The notes under the pieces were generated by a model that ran no database searches, was not told where the DNA came from, and saw nothing but the letters and a program-made list of their open reading frames with translations. Made by a program: the position numbers and the translations under genes. DNA of 64,000 nt from Yamagishiella unicocca (Eukaryota; Chlorophyta; Chlorophyceae; Chlamydomonadales; Volvocaceae): the NCBI GenBank assembly GCA_003116995.1, contig BDSL01000065.1, forward strand, positions 95,001-159,000, written 5' to 3'. Shown here one piece after another: positions 57,146 through 64,000 of the stretch. Within the stretch, counting starts at the first letter, position 1, and each line of letters starts with the position of its first letter.

Positions 57146-58026
57146 GTGAGGCTCCCTGATCCAGAGCCAGGACTTTGATCGATGTGTGGTTTTGGGGCAG
57201 GAGGCTTCCGTGCTTTCCCGGTGCTTATGATGATGGGACCCCTGCTGCTTTTGTCTCAAGCCATGTGCCTGTCTCCTCCCCAATGGCACTTGCTTGACTT
57301 GTAGACTCCCCTCTGTACGCAGGTGTTGTTGTAGTAGCGCTACGAGTGGACGCACTCGTACGCTCGCACTATAGCCCTTCGGCGTTCTCTGAAGAGTCCG
57401 ACCTTGTGCGATGATTCGTACACAACATACCATTATCTGATGATAATACGATACTACATTGTCAGTAGGTCGAGAACCTAGCGTGAGCGCCTAGGTTGGG
57501 ACGCAAGCATGATTGCTTGAGTCGTGATGTCCGGCTGTCACCGAACATCACTGGTAAATGGCTGTACGCCTTCCACCGATTGGAGTAAAGGGCCGACGTT
57601 ACACGAGCAGCCACTTCCGTACGGCTGTCGGGATGCTGAAGCGACTAACCCGAGATATCAAAGGTCACCTCGCCGGTTGGCTTTCCATGAGCTTCATGGT
57701 TGACTATAAATAGTCATGGCTACGCCCAATCGGTAATTATCATTACCACCTCACTGGACTTTAGTCTATGGACGTGCTCTTCGGAACCGGATCCCCCAAC
57801 GATCCCATTGATTTGGAACAGGAGTGTCCTTCGACTCCTGGGCGTTTAGACGTTGCTTCTTCTAGTGAGCAGCCGTCTACAACAGGTGTACGCAGGATGG
57901 CGCTGCCCCCACCTCTGGCACCGTGGACGGAGACAGTGAGGCGGGTCCTCCCAACATCACGGCACACAGCGTGCTGCAGACACCGGCGGACTCAGGCGCA
58001 GCAGGGCAGCTGCAAGCTCCTGTTCA
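57146..58026 (+). other. Intron-like sequence with one possible exon
   Basis: No coding support until about 57765, where ACTTTAG could be a 3' splice site before an open stretch reading SMDVLFGTGSPNDPIDLEQE. It runs to about 57936 with a possible 5' splice site at GAGACA|GTGAGG. It could be a further exon of the unit starting at 56338, but I could not join it in phase to the next exon at 58027. Confidence 0.3.
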
Positions 58027-59538
58027 TTGGCACAAGATTGCAAGGGCTTTATCGTTGACGTTATGACCCATGGTGACCGCTCTGGCTGGATGAAGCTATC
58101 TAGTTCTGATCTAGCATCAACATCTTATTGGCATGGCAGGTGTTCTTACAAGAAACAAGGTACGTACTTGATTGCTTGCTCTTATATGTATGGCTTCCGT
58201 CATTATGCACGCATCCAATCCGTCCATTTACTATGGCTACTGATATTGCTATATATGTTCTGCCTTGTTTTTGTATATATTGCCTCTTTTACATATCAAC
58301 TGAGCGGTTATTCCATTCCATCCACTTGCTTGTGTTTCGCATGACGCCGTCATCACCGTCCGTCCCTAGAATCACCTCCATCACCACCTTCCCCACCGCC
58401 GCCACCACCACCGGATCCTCCTTCTCCTCCTTCCCCTCCTCTGCTGCCTTCGCCACCGTCACCACCCCGTCCACCGCCCCCACCGCCCCCAAGAAGTGTT
58501 ATTGATGTCCATTCAAGTGCGTGGCCTATATTTTGTGTTGCTCTTCTAGTTGGAGTCTTCGGCGTCACAATCACCACGCTGATAGTCACGAGGGCGGCAG
58601 CCAAAGTTTGGGAAACTGTCCTTGTTTCGACCTTGGACACAGTTTCCGATGCAGTATATCTCATATCTGCTCCTTTTTACACACCTGCGCTGCGGTGGGT
58701 GTGCCTGGCCTGCATCTTCACCCAGATCATACCATTTATCGCCGTACCTGCATTTAGTTGGGCCTGGAAACACCCCGTCAGAGAAAAGATCAAGCTCAAA
58801 TCATTGCACTGGCTAATCATATGTGTAACCTTGCTGGGATTGTTAGTATGCGGCTTTATTCTGATGGGCCTCTTCGTGGCACTAGCAGTTGTGGTGGGTA
58901 TCATCCTCTCAATAATCTCCTTTGGCATAGGCTGTTTGTTGGTCTTAAGTAAGCTGTACGCAATCGACCGAGTGCGTGAGCTGTGGCTGTCAAACTGGTC
59001 AGGCAATAATGCTGTTGTTGCAGAAGAGAATCAGAACAGCAGCAGAGGATTGATGCAACGGCTCATCCTGTATGAGCTGGTGTAGGAGTCCATCCCAAGC
59101 CTCATAGCTCAATCATACAACAACCATCTCGCTGGATTTACTGGTGTTGCAATATTCTCAACGACTTTGTCGGCATACTTCGCTGCAAATGTCGTCTACC
59201 AAATTGTTTATTACATGTGTTGGGAGCGTAAGCCATTTAGCGAGGTTCCACTTGATGACGGTATTCTGGTGGTGGTTTTTACGTTCATGTCCAAATGGTA
59301 TGCTCGCACAGTATTATGTTGCAGCAGCAGAAGCAATGTCGTTTCTGATGCTAAAGTCTCGCCATATCCCGAGTCTATTCCGGAATACACCACGGTTAGC
59401 GCCATGGGTGATGACGCGCTGGGTGCTCCTGTAATGAGCGAAGTAACAAGGCAAGCATCAGTAGACGGGAAACCCGCCGACAACGAAATGAATCCACATG
59501 ATTTTGCCAGCATTATACAGGCCCCAACCTGTCGGTAG
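58027..59538 (+). pseudogene. Proline-rich multi-pass membrane protein with in-frame TAG
   Basis: Two exons join in phase: one ending at 58159 (CAAG|GTACGT; its start is unresolved) and one from 58370 (CCCTAG|AATCACC) to a TAG at 59536-59538. The second begins with a Ser/Pro/Pro repeat like the hydroxyproline-rich hinges of volvocine extracellular-matrix proteins. Then come hydrophobic segments AWPIFCVALLVGVFGVTITT, CLACIFTQIIPFIAVPAF, a long one from WLIICVTLLGLLVCGF to GIGCLLVL, and GVAIFSTTLSAYFAA. A TAG at 59083-59085 (LYELV*ESIPSLIAQS) interrupts the frame, yet coding quality continues for about 150 codons without further damage. A recent nonsense mutation or a sequence error is likely; a 26-base intron would be too short. 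Function unknown. Confidence 0.55.
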
Positions 59539-60419
59539 CGAGGCTAGCTACGTGCGTATGTAGTAGTTGGCAATATATACGTGTGCGATGATGAGCTCAT
59601 GTTACTTGCTTGCGTGGTCATGTATAGTATGGCGGAAGTACTGTACCTTCTGATGAATGAAGTGATGTAGCTTGCTGCTCGCTGGAGGCAGCAACGTCTA
59701 CATACACGCCCAGGAGTCGAAGGACACTGTCAGACAATGGTGTGTTGGTCGTGTCCGAATCATCGCACATACACGGTCGGGCTCTTCAAAGACCGCCGAG
59801 GGGGTTACGTATAGTGTGAGCATGTGCGTCCACCCGTACGTAGAACTACTACAACATGAAGACTATATCTAGTAGTCGGTCCATTTGGCGCGCGGCGGGC
59901 TGGATCGAGGACGGGTGGACCTATATATTTGCCAGTATTATAGCTCAATAGAGCTTGAGGATCGCAGCGGTAATGCATGAGTATGTAATGAGGGCACGCA
60001 CGCAGAGAGGACGGAAGGCGACTACTGTTTCTGCTAAATGCACGGATTATTTTCCTCCTGTGTGCGTTATTATACACGGAAGCATCTCGTACCGCGGCGG
60101 CGCGCGTCAGAGTATGTACCGGGCCTGCGTGGGGGGCGAGCGAGTCTTTTGCTCGATAATGTATCACGCGCGAGCTCCCATTGCTTGGTATTTATACGAC
60201 GCGCGTGCGCGCAGATAGAGCGAGGCAGGATTGGTTGGATGGGCCTGCGAGCGAGGCTAGCTGCGTGACTTGTTAAGCAGAATGCGAGGTTAAGCACCTA
60301 CGAGCGCTGAAGCGCAACCAGGCGGGTCCGATGGCCATTGTAACGAGATTGATTGCCGCCAGACGACGGAGCTCGTATAAAACTAAAACTACCACCGATG
60401 CCAAATAATAAACTGTTCG
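59539..60419. other. Intergenic, nothing recognised
   Basis: AT-rich with short palindromic purine/pyrimidine alternation (TATATA, GCGCGC). No coding, RNA gene or terminal repeat of the downstream retroelement could be identified. Confidence 0.5.
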
Positions 60420-60578
60420 TATTTTGGCCAGAAGGACTCCACAGACGGAACGCAAAGCCACCTGGCAGAATGAAGAACGGAGACCCCTAATAGGCAAAAA
60501 TACAATCGAGCGCTGGGAGGAAGCGCCGGGAGGAAGCGCGGAGGATGCTCATCATGCCATGACCTGCTTGAATAAGGG

Positions 60579-63551
60579 GTGTCGGCTTCCTCGAAGCCGG
60601 AAAAAGGGCGGGGCCCCTCTGCATTCGTACGGGCCGGTTGCTTGTGTAGAGCACGAGTGATTACTGCGGGCCGACCGACCACCAGCAGGACCCACCATCG
60701 CCTCAACGACGGAGAGACCTCCCGGCGGGGGCGCAAGCGCAAAGGTGTTACAGCCCGGCAGGAAGAACTCATCGCCACAAGCACGCGGTGTGATAACAAT
60801 AAGACACGCACGGCCAAGGCCAGAATCCATGATGTACCGGCACTTGTGCAGCTCCATGCCGAAGAAGAAGGGAAACCTGCAACACAGTGGGCCCGCCTGT
60901 GGGCCGGCACCGACGACGATGTGGCCGCTTTCTGGCGGGCGGTCCTGGAAGATATGCGGCCCCATGTCAAAAGCCTGGGGCGAAGGCAACAGCCGACACA
61001 GACGCACGCACCGCAATTACGACTTACCGACCAGGATGGTGATGAGGGAAGATGGGACGCTGACCCTATCCACGAACCCACCGACGCAGAGGGCATCCCA
61101 CTCCTAAACACGGCAGACATACATGAGGCCCTGCCCCCACTAGCTGAAGCAGCGACTCCGCAGGCAGCCCGCCCGCTGGGCGAGCCATGGGAGCCATGGC
61201 GCGTCGCAAGGGCGCAAATCCTGGCAGACCAAATACCCTGGCCGGGCATGGGCGACACGACGGCAGAACACCAACTTACATATGACCTGTACCGCGACAC
61301 AGAAGTCATCAGTGAGGTCGTAGCCGGCCCATTCACAGTCAGGCATACCACTACAGCGGCCGCCACCAAGAAGGCTCGTAAGCAAGCGAACCGGAAGAGG
61401 AGGCACGCTGATAATCACCCGGAGCGGCAGGATGACGACCCGGCAACCACCCAGGGCGCCAGCAGCCACGAAACCCAATACACAGTCGCATGGCCCCACT
61501 CGATCATCCCGCTCTCTGTCCTGCGGGCATACGTTCGACAAGGATACACCTACGAAAGCGTCCAGGAAGTGCAGGACGAGCTAGGACCGCACCTCGACAA
61601 ATATTTCCGCAAGGTCACCTGGAAAACCTCCAACATGGCACTCTGGAACCTGGAAAGGGACCCGAATTTCCCCGCGGCACTGCAGCGATACAAGGCCGCC
61701 CGCAACACACCAAGAAACCCCAGGCCAACCCGCCCGGCCCCAGCGAGAGACCAATCTCTCACCAACGCCCAAAAGCAGGGCCGGTGGGACCCGCCTGACG
61801 AACACGCGGCGACCCGGAAGCGCACCCTACGGGGCAACACCACCATCAACACTATATCCCAGAACCCGTACTTGGATGTGTATCCCCCAGGCCGGTACAC
61901 CATCCAGTTGGGGACGCGTGCACCCTTAGCAACAAGCCTTGTAGCCGGCACGGAATACACAGCGCACGTGTACGACCCGCGTGGGGTGTGCGTGGGCCGC
62001 CTCACCGCAGCCCGGCTACACCTCCTCCGTGCACGCTGGCAGCACATGAAGGACCGGACGCCCGAACTCCACTGCAGCCTCACCGCCCAGGGCGGATTCG
62101 AAGAGGAGGTAGCCCGCCTCCTGCACCGAAGTCAAGCGGGGGCAGACGGCAGGAAAGGGAAGTCTACACCCCGCTCGGAGACCACGCTCAACGTCTCCCT
62201 AAGCGGGCACCTAGTGAGCGCCCTGCGCAACCTCCAGGCTGGACATGTGACGGAGCGGTTTGCCTCCCCACTCAACAGCCTGGGCGCGGCCGACTGCTAC
62301 TTCAGTCGCCACAGCGAAGACCAGCTTTTCGGGGCATGCACAGAAGGCTACAGCCACCGCTTCACCGGCCTATCCATGGCACACCCGGACCCTACCCCAG
62401 AAAGTGCCAAACGAGCCCTTGGTTGGGCCATCGCCAGTGCTGAAACAGTGGCAACTTCCCCTGAACCCACCGTCACCCTTATCGCCCTCCCATATGACCG
62501 AACGGGCCCGTACACGCACCTCACCGAGAGCGCACTTGTCCACCGCCTCGCCCAGCTGTGGGACGGCGACCTCTCCAGCCTAACCACTGGTGATGGCACA
62601 GCCTCCAGCGCCCCGCGATATGCCCGTGGAATCGACATCCTGTTAGTGGCCAATAGCGCAGGCTTAGAAGCCTTCAATAATTGCGCATGGAAACAACTCC
62701 GCACGACCCTAATGCAAAGCGGGGACGGCGTTAAACAACTCGCACCCACGCGTATAAAGCGAAAGCAAGGAGAATCGGACAAGCACTGGTGTTGCTGGAG
62801 AGCCCGGAAGAGGGCTAAGGAACTACGTGCGCAGCCGCCCAGCGCGCCGACACTCACGGTATGCATCGCGGCAACCGACGCGCACGAACACCCGATTCGG
62901 ACGGACTTCCCCGCCACCCTGGGCCTCCAATATGACGCTGACAGCATCACCTGGACCGATGGCAGCTGCCTTAAGCCCGACGAGGAAGGAGGGCCGCAGC
63001 GCACTGGGGCCGCCTACTACAAAGCTGGGAAGACAACCCACGTAAACCCCAACGGTATCGACTATACGAACACTATCCAAAGAGCTGAACTAGCAGCCAT
63101 CAGGGCCGCTCTCGCCGACCCAGAGGTGCAGGAACAGCACCGGGCTACTATTGCTACCGATAGCATTGCCTCACTCTACCTAATAAGGCGTGCAATTAAT
63201 GCGCCAGAAAAGCTGCACATTTCCAAGCACAGAGCACTACTACTATCGATAGTCGACCTGCTCCGAAACTACGCCGAGGCCGGCACTAAGATACACCTGC
63301 TGCACGTACGTTCTCATACTGGGCTCCACGGAAATGACATGGCAGACGCTGGAGCCACGGCTACGGCCTCCGGAGAAGTCGCTGCTGATATAATAGAGGA
63401 AGCTGAGAACGAGGGATACCGCCACATCCACTGGGCGGCACGCAGCAGGGACACCTGTTTTGTGTCGGATCTGAATAGGGGACTCCTAAAGCATCTCCCG
63501 TCAGAGACGTACGGCGGTTACACCAACGACCCCGAGTCAACCGCACGCTAG
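60579..63551 (+). CDS. Retroelement polyprotein part: methyltransferase-like region and RNase H
   Basis: The frame is open from 60576; the first codon of the listed span is GTG, and the first in-frame ATG is at 60954, so the true start is unknown. The N-terminal third is basic and gag-like. About codons 560-650 begin FASPLNSLGAADCYFSRHSE and continue through LFGACTEGY, then SPEPTVTLIALP, resembling the Dam/PCIF1-type N6-adenine methyltransferase fold seen in cap methyltransferases and in DIRS elements. The catalytic NPPF position reads AHPDP, so activity is doubtful. RNase H follows: WTDGS (Asp at 62958), QRAELAA (Glu at 63087), ATDS (Asp at 63159) and HTGLHGNDMAD (Asp at 63336), the full DEDD set. 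TAG at 63549-63551 ends the frame. Confidence 0.7.
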   Translation: MSASSKPEKGRGPSAFVRAGCLCRARVITAGRPTTSRTHHRLNDGETSRRGRKRKGVTARQEELIATSTRCDNNKTRTAKARIHDVPALVQLHAEEEGKPATQWARLWAGTDDDVAAFWRAVLEDMRPHVKSLGRRQQPTQTHAPQLRLTDQDGDEGRWDADPIHEPTDAEGIPLLNTADIHEALPPLAEAATPQAARPLGEPWEPWRVARAQILADQIPWPGMGDTTAEHQLTYDLYRDTEVISEVVAGPFTVRHTTTAAATKKARKQANRKRRHADNHPERQDDDPATTQGASSHETQYTVAWPHSIIPLSVLRAYVRQGYTYESVQEVQDELGPHLDKYFRKVTWKTSNMALWNLERDPNFPAALQRYKAARNTPRNPRPTRPAPARDQSLTNAQKQGRWDPPDEHAATRKRTLRGNTTINTISQNPYLDVYPPGRYTIQLGTRAPLATSLVAGTEYTAHVYDPRGVCVGRLTAARLHLLRARWQHMKDRTPELHCSLTAQGGFEEEVARLLHRSQAGADGRKGKSTPRSETTLNVSLSGHLVSALRNLQAGHVTERFASPLNSLGAADCYFSRHSEDQLFGACTEGYSHRFTGLSMAHPDPTPESAKRALGWAIASAETVATSPEPTVTLIALPYDRTGPYTHLTESALVHRLAQLWDGDLSSLTTGDGTASSAPRYARGIDILLVANSAGLEAFNNCAWKQLRTTLMQSGDGVKQLAPTRIKRKQGESDKHWCCWRARKRAKELRAQPPSAPTLTVCIAATDAHEHPIRTDFPATLGLQYDADSITWTDGSCLKPDEEGGPQRTGAAYYKAGKTTHVNPNGIDYTNTIQRAELAAIRAALADPEVQEQHRATIATDSIASLYLIRRAINAPEKLHISKHRALLLSIVDLLRNYAEAGTKIHLLHVRSHTGLHGNDMADAGATATASGEVAADIIEEAENEGYRHIHWAARSRDTCFVSDLNRGLLKHLPSETYGGYTNDPESTAR

Positions 63552-64000
63552 AGGGAGGCTGCCCCCGAACTCTCCGCCCGATTCAGCAACGCCTATCTCA
63601 CCACACACCGTATGGGCCACTGGCTCACAAAGCAGGTCCTGTACGCGCGCTATGGGTACCTTTACAATGCCCGACTCAAACAGCTCTACGGCCGAGGCGG
63701 GGACGGTAAATGCCCCCTCTGCCGCCACAGCCGGGAAGGCCCCACCACTGACTCCGGCAGTCACATCCTCGGGGGCTGCCGTCACAAAACTATGGTAGGG
63801 GCGTACATTAACCGACATAACAGCGCCGTACGGGCAGTCGCTGCATGCCTGCACAACGGCAACAAAGGAGGAGGCCTTATGGTCATGGATGCAGGAAGGG
63901 CGGAAGAGCTCCCTGAATACTGTGCGGGAAACAGGCCACCGCTCTGGATGTTCACGGAAACCGACCGGCGAGACCCCAACGTCAGCAAAATGCGCCCGGA
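63552..64000 (+). pseudogene. In-frame continuation of the retroelement after the TAG
   Basis: The same frame continues without a stop to the window edge. It reads ELSARFSNAYLTTHRMGHWL, then a knuckle C-X2-C-X13-H-X4-C (Cys codons at 63711 and 63720, His at 63762, Cys at 63777) with the HILGGC signature of the C-terminal zinc motif of non-LTR retrotransposons, followed by YINRHNSAVRAV. The TAG therefore interrupts a coding frame that was once continuous, or is read through. Confidence 0.65.

Larger units (their letters stand above)
60420..64000 (+). mobile_element. Retroelement body (right end off window)
   Basis: A single long open frame with RNase H and a downstream CCHC knuckle marks a retroelement, probably of the non-LTR type. 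The left boundary is not defined: I saw no terminal repeat, poly(A)-like tail or target duplication, so 60420 is only where retroelement-like coding begins to be plausible. No YxDD-type reverse transcriptase motif is found in the window. The missing enzyme is therefore either beyond the right edge or lost. Confidence 0.75.

Noticed and set aside
60389..61369. 326-codon minus-strand open frame
   Set aside because: Antisense of the retroelement frame, without motifs.

Overview
The window is nuclear DNA of a green alga, most likely a volvocine or other chlamydomonadalean alga. The evidence is GC-rich multi-exon genes with short exons and GTGAGT/GTGGGT-type 5' splice sites, pyrimidine-rich 3' splice sites, alanine-, glycine- and glutamine-rich inserts inside conserved domains, TTTAGGG-type telomere-like repeats, TGTAA polyadenylation signals, and clearly more AT-rich intergenic DNA. 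There are no operons, ribosome binding sites or CRISPR arrays. Species cannot be fixed from the sequence. All exon chains below were built by eye from splice motifs, reading phase and protein family motifs.

Layout. (1) 1-12975, minus: the 5' part of an ABCG-type transporter gene that runs off the left edge. It encodes a secreted cysteine-rich ectodomain, one membrane helix, NBD1, TMD1, an acidic linker and NBD2. (2) 15399-24838, plus: a 17-exon gene for a protein of about 1101 residues that joins a TIR-like region to two canonical EF-hands. (3) 26039-37080, plus: a 20-exon gene for jouberin (AHI1), a ciliary transition-zone WD40 protein, with a very long glutamine-rich tail. (4) 38694-45046, plus: an 11-exon ULP1/SENP SUMO protease with SUMO-interacting motifs. 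(5) 46451-53998, minus: a 19-exon meiotic MutS homologue MSH4, convergent with the protease gene. (6) 56338-59538, plus: an unrecognised three-exon coding unit, then a proline-rich multi-pass membrane protein interrupted by an in-frame TAG. (7) about 60420 to the right edge, plus: a retroelement with a methyltransferase-like region, RNase H and a CCHC knuckle, but no reverse transcriptase inside the window.

The genes do not form one pathway. AHI1 (cilia), MSH4 (meiotic crossover) and the SUMO protease are housekeeping or cell-biological genes of a flagellated, sexual alga. The TIR/EF-hand gene, the double ABCG gene and the retroelement are the unusual ones.

Introns carry at least four families of short dispersed repeats (called A to D here). 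Several copies lie directly at splice sites, and one family-A copy can be seen as an insertion by comparing the two paralogous NBD introns. Several introns are also filled by minisatellites, one of which has amplified a 5' splice site.
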